A stretch of DNA of 64,000 nucleotides from Diadema setosum (Eukaryota; Echinodermata; Echinoidea; Diadematoida; Diadematidae). The notes beneath the pieces are model-generated. The model was not told the DNA's origin and made no database searches. It worked only from the letters and a program-made list of their open reading frames with translations. Position 1 is the stretch's first letter; each line of letters opens with the position of its first letter. Below, piece by piece: positions 46,968 through 58,657 of the stretch. The stretch covers positions 12,160,046-12,224,045 of the forward strand of contig CM067070.1 of assembly GCA_033980235.1 (NCBI GenBank). The letters are read 5' to 3'. The position numbers were made by a program, and so were the translations under genes.

Positions 46968-47591
46968 GGTGGCCCAAAAAGAACGGAACGGCTACGATCT
47001 TTAATTTCAGCAATATCGTTGCAAATATGCCATCATGTCGCATATTATTAGAAAGACCATTCTTTTTCCAATAGAATGACACCAAGCTCTTTAATTTCAG
47101 TTAATGCGTTACGATTTTAGGCCCATTTTTGTCAACCCTTGCAATTTTCAAAATGTGATCATTTTGCACTCTCAGAGATACAGAAACCAGTGAGAATTCG
47201 GCTTACCATAGAACCAGGAGCGTTCGTAATGTGCGGAATGTGGGGCGGGCGGACAGTGTTATTGTCGTCAGGTACAAGTCGTCTCAGTCACAATGGTAAC
47301 GGACAATGACAGCCACATTCCACACAGTGTGAACGTTATTGCTTCTATGGCAAGCCGAATTCTCGCTGATTTCGGTGTCTCTGAGAGTGCAAAATTATCA
47401 CATTTTGAAAATTGCAAGGGTTGACAAAAATGGTCCTAAAATCGTAACGCATTAACTGAAATTAAAGAGCTTGGTGTCATTCTCTTGGAAAAAGAATGGC
47501 CTTTCCAATAGTATGCAAAATAATGACACATTTGCAAAGATATTGCTGAAGTTAAAGATCTTAGGCGTTCCGTTCTTTCTGGGCCACCCTG
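46965..47591. mobile_element. Mariner-type palindromic MITE (CAGGGTGGCCC ends)
   Basis: A 627-bp unit beginning CAGGGTGGCCCAAAAAGAAC and ending with its near reverse complement, flanked by TA on both sides. Each arm is about 250 bp, with TTAATTTCAG, CCATTCTTTTTCCAA, TTAATGCGTTACGATTTTAG and CTCTCAGAGA blocks mirrored. No transposase remains. Confidence 0.88.
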
Positions 47592-47593
47592 TA

Positions 47594-47646
<53 letters not shown>

Positions 47647-48229
47647 TCAGATTTGATACACACTCCATTGTCGTCGTTTGCCACATTCGCCGTACGCTGA
47701 TGTACATGTAGTGGGACGTTCCGAACACGGTACATTATAAAATTATGAACAAACATCGAACTTTGATATCTAATAGCGCCCTCTAGAATCCAGGGCCTTC
47801 AATACTGCCCTGTCAATGATGTTAAACATGAATAATATCATGAAATGGGCATCTCATCACTTAAAAAAAAAAAAATGAAATAAACTCGATCACTTGAGTT
47901 TATTCTATTCATTCAGGAATTTAAGCTTTTTTTTTTTTTTTTTCAGCCAGACATCTGCCATTCAGCAAGGCCATGTTTATTCTTGTTTCCACACCCTTTG
48001 CCAGCGCTGTAGATTCTTCCACAAAATCCGATCCTTGCGCCGTCCAGCTCAATCTGCAACTTCTTTTGTTGTTAGAGGGCGTTAATAATCTTGGGAGAAA
48101 AAGCGTAAAGACCAGGCCCTTTTGTACATTGAGTAACAGAGTATGATATACACAGCAAGACAGCAAACATATGCAATCAATATTATACAATCAGGGTAAT
48201 ATCCCGTTTTAGGGATGTAACTTCCAAAC

Positions 48230-48268
<39 letters not shown>

Positions 48269-48480
48269 CCCGTTTCAAATCACTTGCTAATTGTGATGAT
48301 GGATTTTCAGAATCATACAAGGAAAAATCTACTAGCTCTACACGTACTGTCGTGGTGTATAGACATTAAATACTTGTACTGTATATGTCAAACGTTCCAG
48401 AAGTGTGATTTTCTTTACCAATATCAAAGATTTCTTTCCAAATTCAGTGCTCATCCACAACAAACTATCTTGAGTAAGCC
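47592..48480. other. Intergenic stretch with T- and A-tracts
   Basis: TA run, then poly-T at 47617-47645, poly-T at 47928-47944 and a 35-bp poly-A at 48231-48266. No gene. Confidence 0.5.
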
Positions 48481-48484
48481 TTAA

Positions 48485-49392
48485 AGGGGAAGGCTAGTAA
48501 CTGATCAGTGGGAATCAGTAGAAATGCTGGGGGATGATTGTTCCAATAATTATGGGATTCATTCAAGAATACATTATAAATCTATTGTTGTGTGAAAATT
48601 ATTTGCTTCAGAATGCTCTCATATTCAAGTAATGAGCAGTTTAAAGGACAAGTTCACCTTCATAAACATAAGGATTGAGAGAATGTAGCAATATTAGTAG
48701 AACACATCATTGAAAGTTTGAGGAAAATCAGAAAATCCGTTCAAAAGTTATGAATTTTTGAAGTTTTTGTGCAGTACCCGCTGGATGAGAAGACTACTGC
48801 AATGTATGAATAACTTAGATGTCACATGCGTACAACAATGTAAGGAAAATATAAAGAGAATTTCACGAAATTCCATCTTTTGAAAAAAGTACACATTCCC
48901 CTGACTCGTTACCGACAAATGTTATGGATAATATTATTCCCCCCTGCCTTTAGAAAGAGGCAAGTCAAGTGCTCTTTTATTATGCGAAAAAAGTGAAAAT
49001 ATGTTGAATTTTCTTTTACATTTTCTTTATACTGTTGTACGCATATGACTCACGAGCTGTAGTAGTCTCCTCATCCAGCGGTTCCAACACAAAAATTTAA
49101 AAAATTCATATTTTTTGCATCGATTGTCCAATTTTCCTCAAACTTTCACTGATGTGTTCTACTCATATTGTTGCATTTTCTCAATCCTTATGTTTATGAA
49201 GGTGAACTTGTCCTTTAATGTTTCCAGGTTAGCATGCCTGGTCAGTACTTGAATATAAGACCGTTCTGAAGCAGATAATTTTCACACAACAATAGATTTA
49301 TAATGTACTCTTAAATGAACCCCACAAGGATTGGAACAATCATCCCCCAGCATTCGCACTGATTCCCACTGATCAGTTACTAGCCTTCCCCT
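48485..49392. mobile_element. TTAA-flanked MITE family C, interrupted by family A
   Basis: Outer TTAA at 48481-48484 and 49393-49396. The termini AGGGGAAGGCTAGTAACTGA and its reverse complement begin arms of about 160 bp. The 570-bp family A copy sits inside at 48645-49214. Without it the element is about 334 bp. A half copy lies at 59738-59915. Confidence 0.9.
48645..49214 (-). mobile_element. TTAA-flanked MITE family A, nested in family C
   Basis: A full-length 570-bp copy with perfect TTAA on both sides (48641-48644 and 49215-49218). It starts AGGACAAGTTCACCTTCAT and ends with its reverse complement. Removing it and one TTAA gives GCAGTTTAATGTTT, against GCAGTTCAATGTTT in the family C copy at 59.9 kb. 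Confidence 0.92.
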
Positions 49393-49396
49393 TTAA

Positions 49397-50746
49397 CTGA
49401 TGTATAAACGGCATAATCGCTTTGTACATTCCTTGACAATCACGTTCACAAACTCCGTATCTTGAAGCGCAGCACATCTTTACAATATGTATATTGATGA
49501 TAATGCAGCGTCAAAAAGATAAGTCAAATTCAAAGCAATACTGTATCAGGTTTACAGTATCTTATTTTAACAGTAAGGGGACACACAGAGGGGGGAACAG
49601 ACACTAAGCTGGAACTAAAAATTGCATAATAACAACGAATATCATAACACTCTTTGCCAGATGATACTATTTTATACGGTACTCAAAGGAGGACATTCGA
49701 AAGATAAAAACTGAATGATCGGAGAAAAACGAAACTCTTTCTACGATATAACCTTATCTTTCTTCATGCGTTGCATGAGAGAGGGAGAGAGGGGAGGGGG
49801 GGGGGGATTGCGGCACTAGGATTTCGATACCTGTATGTTAAAAACAAGATACAAGTACAGTAGAAATGTGATACATGTACTTATTATCATTATCGTAAAA
49901 GTTGATGATGACAATTCTAACAACAGATAGAGAACATAAACAGAAGTTAATCGCGGCCACATACCCTCACAAACAAAAGATTAATGTGGGGAGGGATGCG
50001 TGCGCCCCCTCCCCTTTAATTTTGTAAACGCGCCCCCTCTTTACGGAATTCCTGGATCCGCCCCTGAATACTGTTAAAAAGAATATTGCATATGAACAAA
50101 TATAACCATTAGGATACCAACAGTTTGATATAATTGCAATATTACCCAGGTATTAAAGTTGATTTCAATCAACAACTGATGAATTAGTTGCAGAAGAGAA
50201 AAAAACAAAAAACCGAAGCACATTGCAAACATCGAAATATGAAAGACAACAGGGCCCCGTTTTATCAAAAGATCAAATCGATTTTAAATTTCCTTACCAC
50301 ACCAGCTGCTATATAAACTTACAGTTAGAATCAATTATATATTATATAATCAATTTCAACTCTTCACAAAACAGGGCCCAGATCATGGCTGTCAGTATTG
50401 AGAAAAAGAAAAGAAAAGAATGAAATACTGTACCAAAGAGAGGAATATTCTTAGACTCAGACAAGTTTCATCATGATGATCATTATATCGGGGTCCACAT
50501 CGTGGTTTTGGAGCGGGGGCTGAAGGGTGGATGGAGTGCGACAAAAACAATTAAGGCGTTTACCTTTTCTGATGCTTGTTATTTTAACGACAAATTGGCG
50601 AGATTGCGTTTTCTATGCATATCACACTTTCACTTCGCAGGCAGTGGGGAAAGGGGGTATACGAAATGGATTCAGGTGTAAGTGTTTCATATGGATCAAG
50701 AAATGATTGTGATAATACCACGAGGCTGATAAGTTCTTGTATTTTG
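49397..50746. other. Intergenic stretch with a transposon-end scrap
   Basis: No gene. CCTGGATCCGCCCCTG near 50050 resembles the end of a common invertebrate DNA transposon (CAGGGGCGGATCCAGG), without a partner end. Confidence 0.4.
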
Positions 50747-50962
50747 AGAGAGTGGTTATAGGAAATCCACTACAAAACTGAATTCCATCCAAAAGAAGAG
50801 CAAAAGAAAAAAAAAATCCCTACAAAAGATTTCAACAATGACGAAAGAGAGAGTGGTTTATAGGAAATCCACCCCATAACTGAATTACACGTTGTACCTC
50901 CAACAGAAGAGCAAACGAAAAAAAAAAAAATCCCTACAAAAGATTTCAGCAATGACGAAAAT
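50747..50962. repeat. Tandem duplication, about 100-bp period
   Basis: Two copies start GAGAGAGTGGTT, then ATAGGAAATCCAC, AGAAGAGCAAA, an A-run and TCCCTACAAAAGATTTCA. Confidence 0.85.
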
Positions 50963-51009
50963 TGAGTAAGGTATGACATTTTGAATTTCATATATTTTTT
51001 CGCAAAATA

Positions 51010-51152
51010 CTTTTGACAGGTCCTCATGAATATTGAAATAAGAGAGTTGATGATGTCATGCCCTCACAATTTTTTTTTCATGTGTATCATATAGGAAATT
51101 TGGGAAAAAATATTTTTAGCTAATACGGGTAAAAGCGTATTTCTCTACCAAA

Positions 51153-51203
<51 letters not shown>

Positions 51204-51340
51204 TTAGGTGGTTTTCAGGCAAGTTGAATATTTATGCACCTGAAATATGACAATGTTGTCATTTCTGTATATAAAAAGAATAAGAAATTGCGAGAGCATG
51301 ACATCATCGGCTTGCCGAAATGAGTATTCATAATGACTGG
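51010..51340. repeat. Dispersed repeat with mirrored ends, also near 38.6 kb
   Basis: CATGAATATTGAAATAAGAG and GATGATGTCATGCCCTCA at the left are mirrored by GAGAGCATGACATCATCGGC and GAGTATTCATAATGA at the right. A TA run and T-run (51148-51205) lie between them. Related blocks occur at 38570-38640. Confidence 0.55.
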
Positions 51341-51966
51341 TCAAAAAGTGTTTTCCAAAAACAAAAGAAAAAAAAAGACATTTCAGAATGTCATAACATC
51401 TTTAGTTCTTATTTGATTTTGATCATTTTTGCACTGTTCTGCAGCAGGAATTGTTTTTTCTCTCTTATGAAATTGGTACAATCTTAAAGTGAATTTCTTC
51501 TTTAAATGTGTCTACGCATATTATGAGAGCAAGCTTGACGACCACAGGATCAGGATTTTGAAGACAGCATGCCACGAACCGTAGTCCACTGCCTGGACTG
51601 TTTTGTGTGATCATTTACCGCGCGCAAACTCCGCTACAGCACGCGTATGCCCCACCGTACGCTCGTGTATTAATTTACCGCGCACGCACACATCTCGACC
51701 TCCAACTTTTCGGGCGTACAGACAGGTTTGTTGGCATCGAGCGGTGCGCCGTTACAGATGCGCCGTTACAGGGAATAGCGCGATAAGCTATGGAGCGGCG
51801 CGCTGAGGTGGATGCGTAATGATAAAAAACGTCCAGAATCTGGACGACACGAACCGCGTTAGATCCCTTGGGGTTCAAGGTTTATATAGACATCGGGGGT
51901 AAACGAACTTCACTGGTTACTCGAGTCTTGTGCAGCTTATTGTCAAATCCTCGGCCATGGGTTACC
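51341..51966. other. Intergenic stretch, nothing recognised
   Basis: A GC-richer part (51610-51800) has no recognised gene. Confidence 0.35.
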
Positions 51967-52190
51967 AGAGCTACCAAGTCTCACGCATGGCTGCGTGAGA
52001 CTCAAGCATTTAGGGGCCGTCTCACGATCTCACGCGTGGCACCCATTTTTCTCACGCACCGCGCGAAATCGGCAACTATAGCTCTAAACACAACCCTCGC
52101 TCGCACGCACATTCGCTCGCCGAGATGCCGAGTCATGAAAATCTCACTGATAAAAAATTTGTGAACTTGGCATGCCTGCCATGGGTTAAT
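51967..52190 (-). repeat. Dispersed repeat family F, copy 2
   Basis: Reverse complement of blocks at 19753-20137: CAGAGCTACCAAGTCTCACG, GCATTTAGGGGCC, CTCACGATCTCACGC, GCCGAGATGCCGAGTCATGA and GAACTTGGCATGCCTG. About 150 bp present in copy 1 are missing here. Confidence 0.75.
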
Positions 52191-53047
52191 AACGTAGTTC
52201 ATACTCCCGAGTCCATATAATTATTGAATGACACCCACAGCAGATTATTATTTGCATATAACAAGCGACGCACGGGGTTCGTTCACAAGTTTCTACAGCC
52301 AGCTGACGGAATGGGTATAGTACATTGTACTTCCATAATAAACGTAGGCCTACGTGTAAAGCAGGCATGCACATACATGTATATTGCCAGGCTTACCTTC
52401 GTGTTGGTTATATTTCACATTCCTTTGTGCAAAACGACAAACGAGTCAACGTTTTCAGGTAAGACTATACAGTATTGTGAGTTCTCAAACTTTAAGACGT
52501 TTGATAGCACGTGTAAATACATGGTATGAATGATCAAGTTCTTGAAGAAAGAATGATATTTAAAAGGCAAAAATAACCACTTAGGCGCGCTACATGATTT
52601 TTTTTTTTTTTTTTTTTTGTCACAATAATTGTGTCCTCCGATGTCCCCAGGGTACAGCTCCGATTTTACGACCAAATAATGCGGGCATTTTCTTTTTATA
52701 ATTCAGTTTATTATGAAAGGGGTCGTGGTATATAGCGAAGCCGCAAAAAGATATTGATTAGTTATATTGCAAGGCTGTGCGCTCAAACAGATAATGTGAG
52801 TAACCTACTATCAGAAGTCTGTCATACCAATAATCATAACTTATGGCTAATAAAGGAAACACTGACTCGAATGTTGATAATTTCATGTCTCCTTCTACCC
52901 ACCAGTTCAGTGTTCATTGGCACGGCAGTCAGTGTAGATGCGGGCGTTGCAGCAGAAGCTGTGGTTCCTTACATTCGACACTGAGGAAGGAACGTGGATT
53001 TGCCACTTGTTAACGCTGGATAGCAGTCCGACTGGCTCACGAACAGA
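52191..53047. other. Upstream region of SLC16-like B
   Basis: No coding region supported. A T-run lies at 52598-52618. The promoter or 5' untranslated exons of the downstream gene may lie here, but none can be placed. Confidence 0.35.
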
Positions 53048-53243
53048 ATGTCCTCCTGCGGGACCGCTGGGCGCTGTCGGCTAGTGCTGCTCGTCGCCGT
53101 GATCTTCACTCGAGCGGCATTTCAGATTGGTGTCGTGAAGTGCGTCGCGGTTTTCCTCCCCAGCATACAGGCGAGCTTGGGCGAGTCTGCTACTAGCATC
53201 GCGGTGGCGTTAGGAGTGTATTCCGCCAGCATTTTCTGTCTAC
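53048..53243 (+). CDS. SLC16/monocarboxylate-transporter-like protein B, coding exon 1 (donor apparently lost)
   Basis: MSSCGTAGRCRLVLLVAVIF..VVKCVAVFLPSIQASLGESATSIA aligns along its whole length with exon 1 of gene A, including the TM1 lysine (Lys31). In gene A the exon ends TTCTGTCCGG|GTATG; here the same place reads TTCTGTCTAC|GGGCC, so the expected GT is GG. The frame then runs on to a stop at 53285-53287. No good donor is visible between. The exon may belong to a damaged gene, use a non-canonical site, or carry a local sequence error. Confidence 0.7.
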
Positions 53244-53319
53244 GGGCCATCAACACTGCATATTATTATCAGCTAGATTTTATTTAATTGCAATTTGAAC
53301 GTATAAATGACAGATGTGA

Positions 53320-53368
53320 CTTGTGTGTGTGTGTGTGTGTGTGTGTGTTAATCCAAGATGTTCTTTTT

Positions 53369-53405
<37 letters not shown>
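53320..53405. repeat. (GT)n microsatellite and poly-T tract
   Basis: GT run of about 28 bp, then a T-run of about 35 bp. Confidence 0.95.
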
Positions 53406-53406
<1 letters not shown>

Positions 53407-53455
53407 ACAGACAGTCCTTCATGATGTCTGTGAACAAACCAGGGCGATGAGATAG

Positions 53456-54690
53456 CTCATAGTCTGAGAGCTGGCTGCTGGTCAATTTACCTCATCAAGC
53501 CCATAAGGTTTGACCCCTGAGATTGCTGGGGCCGCCCTCCTCATTAAAAAAAATGCCCGTCAGCCTGGTCCCTGAGGGCGGGTTCGGCCCCCAGGGACCC
53601 CCCGAAAAGGCCCTCCGGCGGGTGTAATTTACCCCATGGAGCCCATGGACCAAACTTGGCCTATATGAATGTCCTATGGGTGTACATAATCAAAATATAA
53701 AAACTGACAAAATATCTGGTCGGGAAAGGGGTTGCCAGACCGCTTGTTTGCAGGCATAAAACCTTGTTTTTGGTCAAGGAGTCTGCGCCAAGACTACACT
53801 GTCCCATGGGCCCTGTACTGTAGCGTCTCCCAACAGGCTGACGGACAGTGCCAGTTAGTGCATGTAGTAGTCTTGGTGCAGACTCCTTTACGCCCAACAA
53901 GGGTTTGTGCCTGCAAACTACCCGTTATACCCTGGGACCCAGGGTAGTTTGCATGCACAAATTGACCACACACACACCCACACCCACACACACACCCACA
54001 CACACACGCACACACACACACACACACACATTCACACATGACTCTATGTATACTAAGAATACCGTAACACAAAACATGACCAGTGGTTTCTCCATACAGC
54101 CATGATACCTTGCACATACCTATAATTATTATGTTCATAACTTTTGAATGTTTGACATCGATACTATCAGTGAACCTTCAAGCAGGAACACTGAAGAGAT
54201 TTTGAAATTTGTGTGAAATTGTATTCTGTTTTACTGGCCACACAACCTGCTTATACCCTTTATTATGTATCCACCATAAATCAATAAGACAAATAAGTTA
54301 TACATATACATATATATGGGCCGTGACGCGAGAAAAGGGCCCTTAGGGCCGCTGCGCGCAAACGCCATTAAACGGCGCGGAAGTTTGACAAAGCAATACG
54401 CGCCAAATAGAGATCGACTAGCTAACTGCGCGCACATGCATAGCTGCATCAAAAAGTGACAGGATTTGGACAAAACAAGCTTTTTTGAATGTTTTAATCT
54501 CGTCATTTAGGATTGGAATTTTAGAAAGAGGTTTGCACATCTAAAAACGTCAGAGTTCCTTCTACAATGTGGAGGTGAAAACTCATTTTCGGTATTTAAT
54601 GCCCTAAGGGCCCTTTTCTCACGTCACGGCCCAATTTGGAAAATGCTGAAATAAACCCTTTGTTGTGAGTAGACTTCAGTTTCTGAAATC
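53456..54690 (+). repeat. Long inverted repeat, left arm
   Basis: Pairs with 56105-57424. Landmarks read inward are TAGTCTGAGAGCTGGCTGCT, AATGCCCGTCAGCCTGGTCC, GGTGTAATTTACCCCATGGA, AGGTTTT/CTTGTTTTTGGTCAAGG-type blocks, TAGTTTGCATGCA, then a CA microsatellite. This arm is interrupted by the MITE at 54318-54632, which the other arm lacks. Confidence 0.85.
54318..54632. mobile_element. MITE with about 30-bp inverted termini (GGGCCGTGACG)
   Basis: GGGCCGTGACGCGAGAAAAG and onward to CCTTAGGGC is mirrored at the right end, ending GTCACGGCCC. 315 bp, GC-richer than its host. No clear target duplication was found. Absence of this block in the right arm of the long inverted repeat gives an empty site. 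Confidence 0.8.
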
Positions 54691-56104
54691 ATGCATTATA
54701 CTGTATGATAGACTAAAATGTGAAATTATGTTTTATATCATATGAAATAAATTCATGCCAAATACTGGTCAGTTCAGGAATCATAACACTGCAACTGAAA
54801 CATGTGCAATGCTTATCATAGGCCTACATTATACGTAATTTATGTAAGCTTTAGTCTTCCATAGAGTGTGATGCATGGTTTGATGTGTAATTGCCATGGT
54901 TTTGAATGGCAACTAAATCATAAATATGAACTAGGACCTGCATTGTAACTGTATATGGTATGTGACACCCTGGAAGTATTATCTTTTTTTTGGGGGGGGG
55001 GGGGAGGGGGGTAGACAAAGTATCTCAATGTGGAGTTAACAAAAATTCTAATATAAAAGAGAACACAACATGTAAATGCTCTCAACGTGCATGCTATTGT
55101 TAAAGAAAAGAAATTAAGCTAACATTTCATTTAGCTGGTAATTTTATGTTTCACGTTGTGTGTATATGTCCCGGGTTAACGGCAATCTATGATGCGCTCT
55201 TTGCAGTGTGTGACACCGTAGGTTGAGTTTTGTTTGTGTGGGGCTGGGGAACTGAAGATGAAGTACAGTGTATCTCCAGAAGGAGTTGACAAAACTGCTG
55301 ATATAAAGAGACCACAAGACCAAGTTAATACTTTCAGCCTATATGCTATATAAAAAGAGAGCTATTATGTTTCAACTTGGTGTGTACTGGTCACGGTCAT
55401 TGGCAGTGTTTGCAGTATGTGACACCATTATGTGTTGGGCTGGGAACTATTATAAATAAAATATATCTCCAGAAATAAGAAGATGACCAACAAAAAAAAA
55501 AAAAGCGCTGAAGAGATGAAGAGAACACAAGATCAAAGTAAATGCTCTTGGCCTGTTTATTTCCATTACAGAAAGTTAGCATTCTATTGTGAAGCTTGTT
55601 ATTTGAGGTTCCAAGGAAGAAATACATGTATAAAGAACACCGTAATTACATGTTCATTAGTATTATAGATATGCAGATATTTGCCCAAAACTATGAGGTG
55701 ACATGCACTACTGAGTATGAAAATTGATCAATATCATTTCCAAAACCATTAAGCTCCTTCCTTATGTTATGCAGTTTATTCTGATTTGGAATTTATTAGA
55801 GTCAAATAAAGGAAATGTTGGCATGGATGCTGTAATCCTTGCCTATTTTATACATCAAAGGGTGGTTTTTATCAGCCAAAAACACAAAAAGTTATTAGTT
55901 TGAGGTTTTCAAAGGAATCTTATATTAGGATTGAGACTTGTTATTTGTATCTAAAAGAGGATATCAAGCAGGAGAAAAAGAAGTAATCCAAGCTACATCC
56001 CACTTGTTGACATGAACTTAATTAGAGTTATGTTTAATGCACGGTTGATGAAAATGTTTACTTAAATGAGTTATACAACTGGCCTTTAGCGCTGTTGTGG
56101 TTGG
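54691..56104. other. Spacer between the arms of the long inverted repeat
   Basis: AT-rich and unpaired. A poly-G run near 54990. Phrases such as GTGTGACACC and CTCCAGAA recur near 54960, 55210-55275 and 55420-55470, suggesting a degenerate repeat of about 200 bp. No gene. Confidence 0.45.
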
Positions 56105-56839
56105 TGATAAACTGAAGTTTACTCACAACAAAAGTTTTTCAGTATTTTCTGAAAAGCTCTATTTGAGTCTCATAAGGTGAATACATCATACAGAAAGAGT
56201 AGGCTGTGTGGCCAATAACACCTAATACAACTTCACACAAATTTCAAATTTCTTCAGTGTTCCTTAAAGGGACTGTACAGTATACACTGGTTGAGGTAGG
56301 GATTCATGTTTTGAACATTCCTAAGTGAGATAATGAAAAGCCTCTTATGAAATAATATATAATGAAAGAGCATGATTGTAATTCAAAGAAGGATTCACTG
56401 TTTATTTGATGAAAATTGGTTTTCAAATGGCTGAGATATTCAAAAAAGTGTTAATAATAAAAGGCGACATGCCCCAACTTTATTAGCATCTCTTTGTTTC
56501 ACCTTGTTTTTGGATATCTCAGCCATTTAAAAACCGATTTTCATCGAATAAACTTTTGATACTCCTTAGAACCGCATGCTCTTTGACATCTCATTGAGTG
56601 GTTTCTGAATATCTCACAAGTCATTAAAAGCTAAATATTCACCTCGACCAGATTAAAGGTGTATTGATAGTATCCATGTAAAACATTCAAAAGGTATGAA
56701 CATCTTATAGGTTTGACATTTATTATGTGCAAGGTATTGTGGCTGCATTAAAGAGAAACCTATTAATTGTAACATGTTTAGTGTTATGGTACAGTTGTAC
56801 ATAGAGTCATGTGTAAACATAATTGTGTGTGTATGTGTG

Positions 56840-56877
<38 letters not shown>

Positions 56878-57424
56878 TGTGTGGGGGGGGGGGTGGGTGT
56901 GTGTGTGGTCAATTTATGCATGCAAACTACCCTGGGTCCCAGGGTATAACGGGTAGTTTGCAGGCAATAACCCTTGTTGCGCGTAAAGGAGTCTGCGCCA
57001 AGACTACTACATGCACTAACTGGCACTGTCTGTCAGCCTGTTGGGAGACGCTACAGTACAGGGCCTATGGGACAGTGTAGTCTTGGCGCAGACTCCTTGA
57101 CCAAAAACAAGGTTTTATGCCTGCAAACAAGCGGTCTGGCAACCCCTTTCCCGACCAGATATTTTGTCAGTTTTTATATTTTGATTATGTACACCCATAG
57201 GACATTCATATAGGCCAAGTTTGGTCCATGGGCTCCATGGGCTCCATGGGGTAAATTACACCCGCCGGAGGGCCTTTTCAGGGGGTCCCTGGGGGCCGAA
57301 ACCGCCCTCTGGGACCAGGCTGACGGGCATTTTTTTAATGAGGAGGGTGGCCCCAGCAACTCTGAGGGGTCAAACCTTTTGGGCTTGATGGGGTAAATTG
57401 ACCAGCAGCCAGCTCTCAGACTAT
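56105..57424 (-). repeat. Long inverted repeat, right arm
   Basis: Reverse complement of 53456-54690, with high identity over about 500 bp (56930-57424) and lower identity further in. It contains a GT microsatellite matching the CA run of the left arm and one MITE family B (56268-56652) absent from the left arm. Confidence 0.85.
56268..56652 (+). mobile_element. TTAA-flanked MITE family B, inside the inverted-repeat right arm
   Basis: TTAA at 56264-56267 and 56653-56656. It starts AGGGACTGTACAGTATACAC; the right terminus is shortened (ACCAGA). The left arm of the long inverted repeat shows the unoccupied sequence, reading TTGA at the target. Confidence 0.85.
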
Positions 57425-57760
57425 CAGTCGGTAGCGCGTCTGCCTCACGATCCAAAGGACTCAATTAGGGTTCGATTCCCGAGTCCCAATGAGCAAATGT
57501 TGTGTGTAATCATAACGTCCCCGCTAGTAAGAGGCAAAACACTCTGTCCCTTGGAAGTCGGATAAGACATATAATGGAGGTCCCGTGTGTGAGAGTGTCA
57601 CAATTCATGCACGTAAAAGATCCCGCTTCATTTATTCATCGTAAAGAGCAGGGTGTTCAACCCGATGAAATGGTGCCTTCTCTAACATCCAACTGGACCC
57701 CATGGAAGATCAGTTATTTCAACTGAATATGGGCTATCCAGCCATCTTGTCCAAGAAATT
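57425..57760 (+). mobile_element. tRNA-derived SINE
   Basis: TCAGTCGGTAGCGCGTCTGC (A box region) and GGGTTCGATTCCCG (B box) at about 57471 give a tRNA-like head. The body contains CACGTAAAAGATCCCGCTTC and AGCAGGGTGTTCAACCCG, typical of invertebrate SINE bodies. It abuts the right border of the long inverted repeat. Confidence 0.75.
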
Positions 57761-58125
57761 GAACAAACAAACCACAACAATCTCGATGGAGACATTTTCT
57801 TGTTAGCGGAGGGAAAGTAGAGATAGAATAGGTTGCGAGTGATTTTTGAAAAAAAAAAACATTTTTTTTTTCAGTAAGATATTGAGTGAGATTTTTATAA
57901 TGAAATTGATTAAAAAAAAATCATATAACATCAAGTACACACTGCAAATTGTTACACAGTTCTTTTTAATTTTCACAATCACCACCAAGTACCTTGATCT
58001 CTTACCTCTCCATCCGTAGTTCGTTCAGTGATCAGGTACATATTGTAGTCGAATCAGTGATGAATATCATTCTTTTCTTCATCATTGATACATAAACTTG
58101 TCGCTTCAATTTGCTTATTCCCAAG

Positions 58126-58275
58126 CTCCTGTTGTGGGGTATTTCTACGGCTGCTTTCCGTCATTTTCACGCCGCATGATGCTCATTGGCGGACCGTTTC
58201 TTTCTTCACTTGGGCTCATCTTGGCCAGTTGGACCTTCAACTATGTGCAATTTACAGCTTGCCTGGCGCTCTCTG
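58126..58275 (+). CDS. SLC16/monocarboxylate-transporter-like protein B, coding exon 2
   Basis: A 150-nt exon between ATTCCCAAG and CTCTG|GTACGA, in the same length and phase as exon 2 of gene A. It reads PVVGYFYGCFPSFSRRMMLI, then GGPFLSSLGLILASWTFNYV and QFTACLALSG, covering TM3 and the start of TM4. It has no stops and good splice sites. No counterpart of gene A exons 3 and 4 is visible before the window ends, so the gene is either cut by the edge, with an intron of at least 5.7 kb, or truncated. Confidence 0.8.
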
Positions 58276-58653
58276 GTACGAGATGAAAATACTTATGATT
58301 ATTATCAACAGCACACTAAATGACTCTGTTTTCCGCTGGGGAGTTTTTTTCTTCGCTTTTTGGTATGTGACTGTAATTTAGTACAATTACACTTGATCTT
58401 TTACTCCGCCTTTATATAAACTGACCTAATGATTGATCTTGATTTTTAATCAAGCCAATTTAATTCTGATTGTCTTCCTCGATTATTTTAGTATATCAAC
58501 CTTTGTGATCTTTAATTTTTTAATTGTCTTCCACATCACAGCGTAAAATCTTTGAGCGTTGACGGCCAATTAGACGAGTCAGACCAGTGTTACGATGGGA
58601 GCACCTTCACGGGTGCAACATTGCACCTCTCTGGTCTGACTGAAGGATGCAAA
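58276..58653. other. Intronic or intergenic stretch, nothing recognised
   Basis: AT-rich. A palindromic stretch near 58580-58641 (GTCAGACCAG and CTGGTCTGAC) could fold. Confidence 0.4.
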
Positions 58654-58657
58654 TTAA

